Positions 10,595 through 21,762 of a stretch of DNA of 64,000 nucleotides are shown one piece after another (position 1 is the stretch's first letter; every line of letters begins with the position of its first letter). The position numbers were made by a program, and so were the translations under genes. The stretch spans positions 434,001-498,000 of the forward strand of contig CP021221.1 in the NCBI GenBank assembly GCA_003999685.1. Direction: 5' to 3'. The stretch comes from Taiwanofungus camphoratus (taxonomy: Eukaryota > Basidiomycota > Agaricomycetes > Polyporales > Taiwanofungaceae). The notes below the pieces were generated by a model that did no database searches, had not been told where the DNA came from, and saw only the letters and a list, made by a program, of their open reading frames with translations.

Positions 10595-11128
10595 TCAGAG
10601 CACGAAATAGAGCACAGCAGCAGTGGACCCGAGAAGGGCGCCGGCCCCTCCGAGCCCGCGAAGCGGGGCAGCGCCGTTGGTCTGCGGCGATGCAGAGTCA
10701 ACCGCGATCGCACCAGCGCTCTAAGGGATGCGGTCATTGAAAGTTCACTAACATCGAGGTGCTGACACTTACGACACTGGCGGACGGTACTGGATTCGAT
10801 AAGGACGCTATATCCATTGCGTCTGGGGCTGTCGGCGGCGTAGAGGGATCACCAGTCCCCGTCGGGTCCACCAAGGTAGATGTGGTTGGGAAGGAGGCCG
10901 AGTACGTGGGCTCTGGTGCGATAGTAGTAGACGCCAGGGAGGATGGAGGTGCTTCCTCCATAACAAAGTGCATGGGCCACCAAGGCGCAGCGTTCACTGT
11001 AAAAGGAACAACGAAGTAAGTATTTCATGACGCCATAAGAAGAATGTAGTAGACGTACCACAAGGCGCGAAGTTCGCTACAAGGGCGGCTGCCGTAGCAG
11101 TCACAAACAGGTTGCGGAAGAGAAACAT
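10595..11128 (-). CDS. Small GPI-anchored Ser/Thr/Pro-rich surface protein
   Basis: Three exons join in phase: 11059-11128 (70 nt), 10773-10996 (224 nt) and 10595-10681 (87 nt), giving 126 residues. Exon 1 encodes a signal peptide (MFLFRNLFVTATAAALVA) with cleavage expected near VNAAP. The middle is Ser/Thr/Pro-rich (TSTLVDPTGTGDPSTPP) and should be heavily O-glycosylated. The last exon encodes small residues (TNGAAPLRGLGGAGA) followed by a hydrophobic end (LLGSTAAVLYFVL), a typical GPI-anchor addition signal. The protein is therefore expected at the plasma membrane or cell wall. No enzymatic domain is present. The GPI tail becomes visible only after splicing, because intron 2 (91 bp) separates it from the signal-peptide reading frame. 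Confidence 0.75.
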
Positions 11129-12556
11129 GATTTAAAAATGTCGAAAAGGGGTGATGGTCAATAATAAAGCTATAACGAAGACGAAGAGGCGCGGGTCTAA
11201 AAAGACTGTAAAGACCGGGCGGGAAGTCCTTGAGGGGCACTACCTGGAGATGCGCAGCCTGTTGCAGGTAGCGACAGTGGAGTAGCATGCTATATACATG
11301 GAGACTTGGAGAGCGTACGAAATTTGCTGCAGAAGGAAAGGCCCTTGTACTCCGGCCAATGTTAGCAGTGCGGCCTCGGTCATGTTGGAAGTCCCGCTCG
11401 CGCCTACAAGTACTAAGGCAACGCCATATGTGATATGCCGCTGAGTATCCTGACTATCTAGAGTAATTCTTTAGCACCTTGTTTTTGCTGTTGTCCTTGT
11501 ATTCAGTCCAATTCGCCGCAAGGATTTCTTCTAGCCACTAAAATCGACGAGCTGAAGAAGCACTGCAGTTGCCTTTTTTGAAAACAATGTCGGTATGTCT
11601 GCACATGTTGACTCCTCAGCCACACTTCCTTTTTTAGATCGTAGCTTATCACGACCGTGCCCTTTCTTCCTAAGTACTCGGTTTCATACTTATAATATGT
11701 CTAGCCCATGGAACTCACACCTACAAAGCTCTACTCAAGTGATCAGATCTTCAGACGTGACGACGTAATTCAACTTTGATTACAAAACGTAGCACTTTTA
11801 CTGTTCAGTGGCAAGGGTCGATCGACTCGCATCGTTATTAGTTGCACGCGTTATATTGGAACGCTATCCCTGCGAGGTGAATTCACAGAATACCAAAATC
11901 TCCAGATAGTAATGAAAACTCAATTTCAGAGCTCACGAAAACCTTCATTCTTGTTCTGAAGGTAGAACGCCTGCTGAGGCCCTTTCATTTCTCACTTCCC
12001 TGAACTGCCCGCCTTGGAGATGCCCGATTCCTCCGATGGTACTCTAGAATACATGGGGAAAACTTCCGACATTTCCTACCTTGTGGGCTATACCGGCATC
12101 TAGCTTCTCTTCTTGCTTTTGTCCACCTCGTACAGGTGAGCGCGTATGTTTATAGCTGGCTGTTGAAACATTTTCCCACATCCTGAGGAAGTAACCTCTG
12201 AGGAAGTAACCCTTGCTCATTACCGTTCCCAGTGAGATCTATCTCCATGAGCATTGGGTCGACGATTCTGGTGAGAAGTCGCAGACATCCTCTCTACTTG
12301 AAATTCGTCGGGTTTTCTTTCTAGTGTTGCCTAAGCTGCGGTAAACAGTTCTCGACTTAGGTATATATGCACCCATCGGAGCTACCTTTTCTAATTTAGA
12401 TCGAACACACGTTTGGGTCAATCATTAGATCAGGGTTACCCCACACTAAATTCGAGGATTAGTCCTATCTTTACCAAATACAAGGAGTCCTGAAGGTCGA
12501 ATATCAAAAAACAACAGTCGTAATATGGCTACGTCTGGAATCACTGCACTTAGCTC
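11129..12556. other. Intergenic, no gene recognised
   Basis: About 1.4 kb between the GPI-protein gene and the first DUF6697-like gene. Only short ORFs occur. I see no transposase, RT, tRNA or terminal repeats. A 14-bp direct repeat lies at 12183-12211. Confidence 0.45.
12183..12211. repeat. Short direct repeat, 14-mer twice
   Basis: CTGAGGAAGTAACC occurs at 12183-12196 and again at 12198-12211 with a one-base spacer. It is a minor replication-slippage type repeat with no known role. Confidence 0.6.
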
Positions 12557-14688
12557 TCATGCACTGGCTGTTGCGGTCGAGATCTCGAGCAAGCATTCGT
12601 AGAGCGTGGTGTTATATCCTGCGCGCTGTACGGGGTACTTGAGAGCCCCAATGGCCCCTTTGTGATAACTATCATACACCTCCTTGTATTTTCCTTTCTT
12701 CGCCCATGTCGAACTCACGAGTGTTTGCATTTCCTACACGAAAAGGATGAGTCCACGTTCGACAACTGGTAGATCTCCCTGTCATGCATCACCTGTTCTG
12801 ACAGCCGCTTGAGATCATCTAAACCCAGCCATTCCGGCTTCGTAACGGTATACGTCCCTAAGTAATAGTAGGCACCAGAAATTCGCACAATAATCTCGAT
12901 TTTGCCGTCCACCAGCTTGTTGGTCTGCTTGTTTTTGTTGGCCCGCCACCCCTTTTTTGAGAGTTTATGTGACGGCTTCACGATATAGGCATCCACGGGG
13001 CACTTCACCCATATGAAATCGAAGTGCCCCTGATCAATTACCAGGATGTCTCGGATGCCCCTTTAGTATGAGAAGGACAGGAATAGGATGCCTGAGTTTA
13101 AATATATTTTTTGAAAGTGTGATGTCACTTACAAGACCTGCATTGGACGAAGCCGAATGTAACTTTCCGTGCGCTCACAGACATGTCAATGAGAGCGACA
13201 TACCTTCGCTATATTCTCAAACGGTAACGTCTTGCGAGAGAATGGTGTGAACACCTCGTCAACGGTCTTCCCAGCAGGCATATCATGATATGGGTCGGCT
13301 GCTAATGTCACATTTCGACTAGATTGGATCTCAGTCTCCATGACCCCAATTGCACTTGTCTCAAGTGCGAGCCGTAGAACTCGTTCTCTTTCCTGAGGAA
13401 ATTGTTGCATCACCATAGGCAGCTTCTGGTCTCGGCGATTTACCTTGGCTGCCTTCAGTTCAGACTGGTATCTCATTGCTTGTGTGCAGGCTAAGTTCAA
13501 TTCTGCTGCCAGAGCCGAAACTTTCTTAGACTGAAATATGGAATTAACTGACACTTTATCATAAAAAAAATATCGGAAGTGAATCTCTCACCAGCGTCTC
13601 CTCGAAGTCCTTCTGCGCTGCATGCAGCATGTCCAGCTTGACCTGCTGAGCCGCAGCCGTCGCATGCAGATTTTTCAGGCGTTCCGATGTTGCCTGTTTC
13701 GGCTGAATCGATATTCACGAGTTCCAAAGTTGAGTACTTACCTGCTGCTCCGACAGTTCAGCGAGCAGACTAGCGACTGTCTCATTAAGCAAGTCTTTTG
13801 TGCTTCGAGTCTCCGCCAATTCTGATTCTGTACCATTCAGGAGTTCCTGAAAGAAGACAATGCAAGTGCGGTCTTGGTAGCATAAGTCATTCATACCATG
13901 GTAGCATGCATGGATTGTTCAGAATCCTCGAGTCTCGCCTCTAGGCATGCGCGATCCTGGTACGCCTCCTGAAGTTGGGACAACAGTTGTGCACATTTAT
14001 CACTCGAACTAGACTAATAAAAACAGTCTGATGTCGGGGCAAAACAGTGACTGGTTTGTGTGACCCTCACCTCCAAAGCTCTCATTTGTTGTTCCGAAAC
14101 CGTTTGCTGTTGGAGAACTATCGAGAGTTCCTTGGATGCCTCATCCTTGTTCGTCTAACATCAATAATGACTAACAGTGCTCACTAACGGCAGATGATCA
14201 GGGATATACCAGCGCAGTATTCAGCTCATTGCGCAATTCAGCAATCTGAGCATGCAATCCCTCGCTCTCCAGCTCATGAGGTGATTGGTCGACGATCAGT
14301 GTGAGACTCGAACGTGAAAAGTAGTGCCCACCTTGGCTGCTTGTAATTGCTCGCGCGTTGCTTGAAAATTTCCCGCCTGATTGACGTACTAGGATGAGCA
14401 ATGTAAGTTATGCAGGTGCAGGTAGAGTCTGACCATTTCGACAAGCCCAAGTGCACTCAGACGTAGTTGACCAAATTCTTCATTCTGGACGGCCTCAAGA
14501 CGCCCTTTCAGACGCTCGTTTTCCGCCTATGTTCGGCATCATGAAGCCTCATAGTGAAAGCCCACAAGATGAAATTGGCTCGCCTTCGCCTTATCGAGCT
14601 CTTCGTGAAGGCGGACTAGCTCTGCTCCTTGCAAATTGACAATATCTCGGGCAACACGGCCTGGTATATCAAGAAATTGAAATTGCAT
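12557..14688 (-). CDS. Coiled-coil protein with C-terminal DUF6697-like domain, copy 1
   Basis: Exon 1 (14584-14688) encodes exactly 35 residues, with 'DIVNLQGAELVRLHEEL' beginning the coil. Many small exons of Lys/Glu/Gln-rich heptads follow, separated by introns of about 50-60 bp. The domain region has 'VDEVFTPFSRKTLPFENI', then 'GIRDILVIDQGHFDFIWVKC', 'VDAYIVKPSHKLSKKGW' and 'YYYLGTYTVTKPEWLGLDDL'. The final exon, entered after an intron at about 12734-12800, reads 'YKEVYDSYHKGAIGALKYPV' and 'RAGYNTTLYECLLEIS', and stops at 12557. W/CP/Y..KP/GTY is the signature I associate with DUF6697 of Agaricomycetes. Function is unknown. The intron after exon 1 starts with GC (GCGAGC) where copy 2 clearly has GTGAGT. 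First of three tandem paralogues on the same strand. Confidence 0.7.
14582..14583 (-). other. GC-type splice donor in DUF6697-like copy 1
   Basis: The 35-codon exon 1 ends '...GATAAGGCGAAG' and is followed by GCGAGC; the acceptor is ...GAACATAG before GCGGAAAACGAG. Copy 2 has GTGAGT at the same codon and phase, which supports the boundary. Confidence 0.55.
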
Positions 14689-16246
14689 CGTATCCTCAGA
14701 TTGTAGTCAAGGGTTATGCAGTGGAAAAAGAGGCCAGGGAAATATATGATGATATGGGGAAGCTAGATGGTGAGGCCGGGGATTCGCACAGCTGCGGAAC
14801 GAAGCTACTGACATGCGACGACATCGAACGATAATGGCTGCTGACACGCTTGTCTATCGGACGTAATGGAACGGCACATCTAGGTATACTCGTGTCAGGC
14901 GCCAGTACTTGGGAATAGATGTATTCACTTCTATATGCATCGAGAAGGGACACGCCCCTGGCATGAGGAGGCTACAGACAGGCGATGATCACGGTATCAG
15001 TACAGTACGCCCGTGGCCAAAGTCGCAGAAGGCAGTTGCATGACTCCATGAGTGTAAAAATTGTCGCCTCAAGTCGTTTCGAGTTCTGATATAGTATCCG
15101 GGCTCAGACTGACAATTCAGAATTCAGCTGACCTGCACGGCGATAGCTACAGTGATGTGCGGTCAGGTCGCAGGTCACGTGACGTCACTGACCTATAGTG
15201 ACCACCGTTAATTCCTATATACGGAAAGGCGCTTAATGAGGCCAAGCGCTCAGAGGGCCGGTAGTCCCTCTCTACTGCAGCGATCAAGTAACGCCGTGCG
15301 GGCCGCATGAGGCTTTGCATCCGGTCTTTGGCACAAGTCTATGGCATATCAGCAACATTACCATGCATTTCAATCATGATGGTCTTCTGCATGTTGAAGA
15401 GGTTGCTGCTATAGAGGATCTACTCCCAAAGTCAAGTTATCGGTGCCCAGGCTGGATATTCTCGCGCTTTTTTATACTGGGCTTCTGATAAGGCGTTACT
15501 CAGCCAGCTCGTATATCGGGTGTTTGTGGCATCAAACTAGCGGACCTGTTTCCTGGTTTTCACTCTTCGCATAAGCCTGGGAACTCACCTGAGTGGCTTA
15601 GCACTTCGGTGTTTAGAGGCGATCGTATCCAGGACCAGCTTTGAGCGAATCCCTTTTCCATGTAAGCGCATGGAGCGCGAAGTGAAACTCTATTGAGTCC
15701 TATGATACCAAGAATAGGGGAGTCTCCGCACGGCATATGTGCATAATGTGCCTCCACACTCCCATAAGGATGCTGATGCGGTAACTATATCAACTTATGG
15801 ATTTGAACTTGTCTTTGCCAGGTTGTCAATGGTCATGTTAGGTCTGGTTACATTTGCATTGAAATTAACGTCATGGTTGGCGAGTAACAGCAACAAGAAG
15901 CTGAAGGAAGTCAAACGTCAGCGACTTGATTATACTAAACCCGGATGAACCCTGGCAGATTGATGATATTGCTGGAGACTGTGGAGAGCGATGCTTACGT
16001 TCCAGTCATTGAGTGTGTTGCTGGTTATCTCGTTTTAACACCAACGTCGCCGGCCCTACTTACGGATCCGCCCAGATTGCATAAACGATTCTCGGGAATG
16101 TTTTCGTCATGAACGCTGTCTAATCGAAACAAGTCGGAAGTCGATAGCAAAAAGTACATTATGAGACCCAAGACATGGACAAGGAGGTACTCGAGAGCAT
16201 TGCTGAGTCCTTTCCATCGTCAGCTGCCGTGTCTAGACCCAATCAT
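14689..16246. other. Intergenic between DUF6697-like copies 1 and 2
   Basis: About 1.55 kb. It should contain the promoter of copy 1 (minus strand) and the 3' UTR of copy 2. Short ORFs near 15560-15948 have no recognisable domain. Confidence 0.4.
15173..15193. promoter_or_regulatory. Overlapping CACGTG / TGACGTCA palindromes
   Basis: The sequence ggtCACGTGACGTCActgac contains an E-box core (CACGTG, in the 10-bp palindrome GTCACGTGAC) fused to a perfect CRE (TGACGTCA). Further GGTCA/TGACC half sites lie on both sides. It sits about 485 bp upstream of the copy 1 start codon. bHLH or bZIP binding is inferred from the motif. Confidence 0.4.
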
Positions 16247-18412
16247 CTACATAGTGTTCAAAACCTGCTGTAAGTGATTGAGTAGCTCAGGTTTATACCC
16301 TATTCGATGTACAGGGAATTTGACGGCGGTGAGAGTACCGCTGAAATACATCTCACGAAGCCGCTTGTAATTGTTCTGGTTTCCTGAAGACATGATCAGG
16401 ATTCGCTGAATCTACATATGCAGAAATCAGTCTTCCTGGTCTGCACATCGACTGATAACGAACGAGGTCTACATCACCTTTTCAGGCAGTTTCTCAAAGT
16501 CGGCAAGGCACAATTTCTCTGCATCCCCAACAACGTACGTTCCGGTATAGTAGAAAGCACCTGACGCATGTAGGATTATCTCCGTTGTACCTCCTTTTTG
16601 CAGCCGCTTGACGGATTTGTTCTTGCAAGCTTTCCAATTATTGCCCTTTCCCAAACGCTGAGTCGACTTGACAAAGTATGCGGTGTTAGGACATTCAACC
16701 CATACGAGGTCATCTGGAAGGGCGACAAAAATACTTCTAATCCCACTGTTAGCGAGAGGCGCAAGCAAGCCATGAGCGGAGAGAATCGGGCAACTAGCGA
16801 ATATACTTACAGATCCTGTACAGGTGTCGGTAAAGAAGCTCAGTTGGACTCAAGGCCAAGGAAGACTTACCCTTCTCACTTCTTCCAAATTAGGCGCTTT
16901 AGTTGCGAACGGGGTGAACATATCTTCTACAGCAGTTCCGTGGATTTCGGCACGCAAAGCCGGATCCAAACCGCTTGCACCTGACGTCTGCGACTTCGAG
17001 TATACCACATCCTTGTCGCTGTCCACTCGCGCAGCGCTAGAGGATGCGTCGCCAACAGTCTTCTCCTCTGTGCCCGTCTGCAAATTCGACTGAAGTGTCA
17101 AAGACTCATCCTCTGTCTGCAAGCATTATCAATGAGCGAGGTGTGCCGCTATGAACACAACAAATTCACCTTCGCTGCACTGAGTTGGGATTGACATTCA
17201 GCAAGTTCTTTCGCAAGTATTGCTTCTCTGGACTAGCAACACCAGAGAAACAAGTAAGTCCAATTCAGATTTGTTCCACTAGAAAATGGCACGGTGAACG
17301 ACAATCAGGGTTTACCCACCAGTGAATCCTCAAGATCCTTCTGCGTCGTGCGAAGCAGCCACTTGTTCATGTTGGATCCCCGCGTGAAGGCAACTGATAC
17401 TTCTTTTTGCAATGTGTTCTGAATAACCTGTTGAACAAGTTGATATACTCTCTTAAATCGAGGGAAATGGGTTTACGTGTTGCTCAGCTAATTCTGAAAG
17501 TATATCAGTTATATGGCTGCAACTTGTTGCCAGCTCTTTCTCTGTCCAGTCTGATTCCTTCTGCAAGTAGGCTAAAGTCAAGAGTACCTGGTGACAGTGT
17601 CAGGAGACTTGCCTGAGCTCTGTGCATGTCTTTTTCCATCTCGTGGAACTGTGCTTCGAGTATATGATACAATTCATCTGCTTGTGCGAGCTCGCTAATG
17701 AACTGGTTGCGCATTTTCTTTAAATCAGCCTATTGACAAGTCGGTCAGATATACAATTAGAAGCACAAGCCAGGCAGATACCTTCGAGTCACCAAGTTCC
17801 TTCCGCAACGACAGTAAAGAAGTACGTGTCTTCGAAAGTTCTCTAGACATGATCTCATTCTGCGTCTGTCAATACAAATTAGAGCTGTAGCAGGAGATGA
17901 GATATCTAAATACCGAAGTCTCAGCAAGTGCTTGCCGTGATTGGTCCAATCCGACACGGAGCTCCTTGTTCGTCGACTGCATATCCGACGTCGTTTAGTT
18001 CTCCAGTTTGATACAACTGCGATGCATATTTTACCTGAACGGCTTGCAGCTCATCACGAAGTAATTGTAGCTCGTGACTCCTTTTTTTGGCTTCTTGATT
18101 CCTCTAACGAAATATAGCCAATTAGCAAGCCGGTGAAACGAGGCTCTAGTAATAGATGATCGCACCGTTTCCAGCACCGTCCGAACGTCTTGACTGAGTT
18201 GTCGCAACTTGTCATGCGCATCGAGGCGGGACTTGTATTCATCCTTTTCGCGCTACATGCATTCTGGGATATGCTCTCAGAATGTGGCGCTCTCGCTGAT
18301 CACTCACCTTTGCTTCGTTAAGTTCTTTGCGGAGCCGCACCATTTCCACACCTTGTAAATGTATGATGTCTTGCACAACATACCGTGGTAAATACACTGG
18401 GTCCAATAGCAT
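16247..18412 (-). CDS. Coiled-coil protein with C-terminal DUF6697-like domain, copy 2
   Basis: Exon 1 (18308-18412) again encodes 35 residues, with 'DIIHLQGVEMVRLRKEL', and ends at a normal GTGAGT. Coiled-coil exons continue to about 17120. A linker then carries 'VEDMFTPFATKAPNLEEVR', matching copy 1. The domain reads 'SGIRSIFVALPDDLVWVEC', 'NTAYFVKSTQRLGKGNNW', 'EIILHASGAFYYTGTYV' and 'CLADFEKLPEKVM'. After an intron of about 85 bp the last exon reads 'YKRLREMYFSGTLTAVKF' and 'HRIGYKPELLNHLQQVL', stopping at 16247. Exon plan and motif order match copy 1, but the residues have diverged a lot, so the duplication is old or fast evolving. No catalytic motif is visible. A scaffold or binding role is possible but unsupported. 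Confidence 0.7.
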
Positions 18413-18947
18413 GGTGAAAGCAGTGATACTAGTCGATGTTACGGATAAGCAACCCGGCACAGGTTTTGAGAAGCAGTAGTGCGCCAAAGTAATCTCGTCC
18501 TCCAGTCGGGTATTTACGCAACTGTTGAACGAACTTACTCGAACGCGACGGCCTCAACAGAGTACGATGCGGGTTGCTCGACGATGCTGACCGGTACTAC
18601 CCGCCTAAATACGCGACTGTAAGCGCTTGTGATCCCGAAAACATATTTTCTTTCCCATAAACGCGAAGAAGCAAGACCACGCGTCCTGGATTTCGGGGGT
18701 GTGGCGTTAAGTGACCCGAATACAGAACGTCCAAGGTTCAAAAGCATCTGTATTCAACAAATGATCCGCGCATGCATGGCCATGGCTAACATACGTAGCG
18801 TACAGTGGCACATTGTAAGAAGTCCATCAATCACTCCGCAAAGTCAAAAACTGCAATAGTTATGACTAGACGTATCAAGTAACGTTTCAGAGTGGAACGG
18901 AGAACTATAACAGACAGATGGTTACATACACTTGGATAACCGTATTC

Positions 18948-20091
18948 TCAGTCGGGGAAATCTGAACTATCACTGTCAACTTCCAGAATGATCGTCGCTC
19001 CTGATTCTCCAGGAGTTTGCTCGAGGACCCGGGTTTCATTGCGCACGGCATCAAGTAAACTCTTTTGATACTCGGGATTGAAACCCACGCGGTTGAAGTG
19101 GAATTTCATGGCAGTCAATTCTCCCTGTTCGTACATGGAGCGAAGCTGGTTGTGATGGCTTTTGTGACCCGACAACGCAATGACAGCCTGTTGAGTCTTT
19201 GGCCTGATGTTAGGCAAGAACGCACTCGTCGGTATCCACTATTTTGCATACCTTAGGCGGGAGAGACGAAAACATCTCCCGTGTAACCTTCTTTGAACCG
19301 TTAGTCGTGTATGTTCCTAAGTAGCACCACCTCCCAGAGAAACACGCCACAAGCTCGCTGCGAGGTCTCAGTAGTTTCATGTTACGGCAGTCCATCCACT
19401 GCCCCTTTTTCGCTCGACGACGTGTAGGCTTGATCGAATAGCACGTGGCCGGACAACTCTCCCAGAGGAATTCATCACGGAGGACAATCACACTCAATCT
19501 TTTACTGTACAACCACATCAGAAACAGGCCAGGAATCCCATACAAAGGAAATGCTTCTACTCACAACATCTGGTGGTTCCATTCGAGTAGGAGGTATACG
19601 GATTCATCGTTAGTGATGACAGCACATAAAGGAAAACGATAGATGAAGTGGAGACCCTAAACTCACACTTTTCACAGCCTTTAAATACTTCCTGGGACTC
19701 CGGGTGGAACAGAAGGGTACAACATTCTCGGGGAGTAAGTCGAGCTTGGGTAATCCTCTCAAAGCAGGGTTTTGCAATTGACGGATGAACTCCTGAGCTT
19801 CCGCTAGCTCTATCACAAGACTCGCTTGTCTCTCCTGTTCAACATGAACTTATTTGAGTGAGAGAGACAGTAATGCAAGAAACAAAACACACCTGAGCAA
19901 TGTTGAGTTCTGCCTGCAACGTATCATTGCGAGTCTTCGATTTATGTCGGACATATTCCGAGTTGGCTGAGAAGTAACTCACTCACTTCTGCAGCTTGGA
20001 GCTGTCGACGAAGCCGTCCAACTTCCTCGCCCTGTATGTTGAGGACGATCTGCAGGATGTCGGGCGGTGTGTCAATCCTCGTAGTGGACAT
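18948..20091 (-). CDS. Short coiled-coil protein with C-terminal DUF6697-like domain, copy 3
   Basis: Exon 1 (19987-20091) has 35 codons with 'LNIQGEEVGRLRRQL', homologous to copies 1 and 2. The coil is much shorter: one small exon, then 'ERQASLVIELAEAQEF'. The domain reads 'SVIVLRDEFLWESCP', 'TCYSIKPTRRRAKKGQW', 'RWCYLGTYTTNGSKKV' and 'FSSLPPKV'. The last exon reads 'HHNQLRSMYEQGELTAMKF' and 'FNRVGFNPEYQKSLLDAV'. It has a unique acidic tail (LEVDSDSSDFPD). The join between about 19560 and 19670 is uncertain because I see no good acceptor there, so the gene could carry an unusual intron or be damaged. It is the most diverged copy. Confidence 0.6.
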
Positions 20092-21263
20092 CGGGATAAT
20101 CGGATGGGTACAGGGCAGAAAGACTGGTAGGCATCTCACTCCCACATTGATGCCGTAAAGTGGTGAACGACTCTGTTCCAACAATGCCACCGAACCCTAA
20201 AAGATCAAGGTGAATCAGGAATATACCATATATAGGGCAGCTGTCAGATTACAACAGGCTATCTTTCTCTCTACTAACGGACTTCATTGCCATGAGGATA
20301 GAGCACCTCAGAATGAATGCACGGTGAAATCATGCATTCGGGAAGCAGCGAGGAGCGCGGAAGGTACAACTCACTGCTTTTATCTACGGCTATATATCAA
20401 CCGATGCTGAGCTCCGTTTATAGAATAAGCTTCGCTCCCACGAATCCTGATTTTGACTCGCCTCCGATACGGAACCTCCTGTGTTGGTAGACGTTCTGAA
20501 GTGCAGACAGAAGATAAATGTACGCTGAAGTGTTACATATGTCCAATGCATTTAAGTTCGGGCATGTGAGGTCGACCAAGGGACACATGGAAATCCAATG
20601 TCCATAAGAGACGCCCAAATCAGTGACAATTTTGACCTAATAAAGCATCTCATCAGCCGCATTTCACAGAAGATAAGTACTCCAAACCATACCGGAGATA
20701 TAAGCTTTCAAACGCCTTCGGATCTTAGGTCTCAGACTCTCAGTTGCGGAACATAAGTGCATAGGCAACATTATCGACCTATGCAATCAATTCGAGCTTG
20801 CGAATGAACCACCATCGATACCATATATTCGGACTTGGACAATTCTTCACATAATCTGTGCCGACGGGATAATTGAGAAAGAACTCGTAGCACGAATATC
20901 CTATGTGATTTGCCCACGGTCGAAAACCACCACTCAGAACCAGCATGCTCTCCAGACGAGGTTTCTTCGAAATGTGCTACTAGCTCCCCTTAAAATTCAA
21001 GCGTAATTACACCAGGAGCAAAACCGAATCGCGATGATGCCAAAACAATCGTGTTAGCTTGAGCAACATCGTCAGTACATAAAAACACACCATACTGATA
21101 CCAACAGAATGTTCTAGAGTCCCAGTCGTTCTACTGATCTGAAATCCGTTCAGAAGAGAATAAAGGGCCAGCTACGTGCGGAACAAGGAACTATCGCCGA
21201 TTCAAAATTTCCCGCCGTTCTTCCGATGTACGCCTGCAAGAGCGAGAATTTTGAGTCAGTCAG

Positions 21264-21307
21264 AGAGTTGACAACTCTGACACGCATACACAGAGTTGTG
21301 AGAACTC
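21264..21307. repeat. Nested short inverted repeats
   Basis: AGAGTTG-A-CAACTCT (21264-21278) is a perfect palindrome. ACAACTCTG (21271-21279) pairs with CAGAGTTGT (21291-21299), and GAGTT (21293-21297) with AACTC (21303-21307). They could form alternative hairpins or be a protein site. They lie about 460 bp upstream of the Tea4-like start. Confidence 0.5.
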
Positions 21308-21376
21308 AGTTCAACACGCTTAGGCTTGCTTGTTTCTCTTCATCAAAAAATTCAAATTTACCTTGACACACTTGAT

Positions 21377-21409
21377 GATCTTATCTGTCATCTAGGACAA
21401 AATAAGATC
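21377..21409. repeat. Inverted repeat, 8-bp stem
   Basis: GATCTTAT (21377-21384) and ATAAGATC (21402-21409) form an 8-bp inverted repeat around a 17-base loop in AT-rich DNA. No function can be assigned. Confidence 0.45.
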
Positions 21410-21762
21410 AAAAATTTAAGTAAACACTTTGCATTAACTTTTCCACTTATTTTACTTAATTTGTAGCTTGCTTACTAAGCGCACTTGAAGAGGGAAAGGC
21501 ATGCTCGCTTCAAACGTAGGTGACCGTACATACATACGTACTTGCTTATAACCGACGAAACGCTCTCTTTCTGTGGTCATCTTACCCCGTCAGTGGGTAG
21601 CTTTGGTTGCTGTTCAAACCGGTACTGATACATCTAGCTCTGCCACCTAATATTGTAGTCACTCGTCAGTCTTAAGGCTTTAGCATCCCACTTGCTGAGG
21701 CTTTTTCTTAGTAGACTGTAACTCGTTCGGTCACTAGCTCGCCATTCTTTGTGCATTGTATT

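Larger units (their letters stand above)
20092..21762. other. Intergenic, AT-rich, no gene recognised
   Basis: About 1.67 kb between the divergent starts of DUF6697-like copy 3 and the Tea4-like gene. No ORF with a domain is seen. Small inverted repeats lie at 21264-21307 and 21377-21409. Confidence 0.45.
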
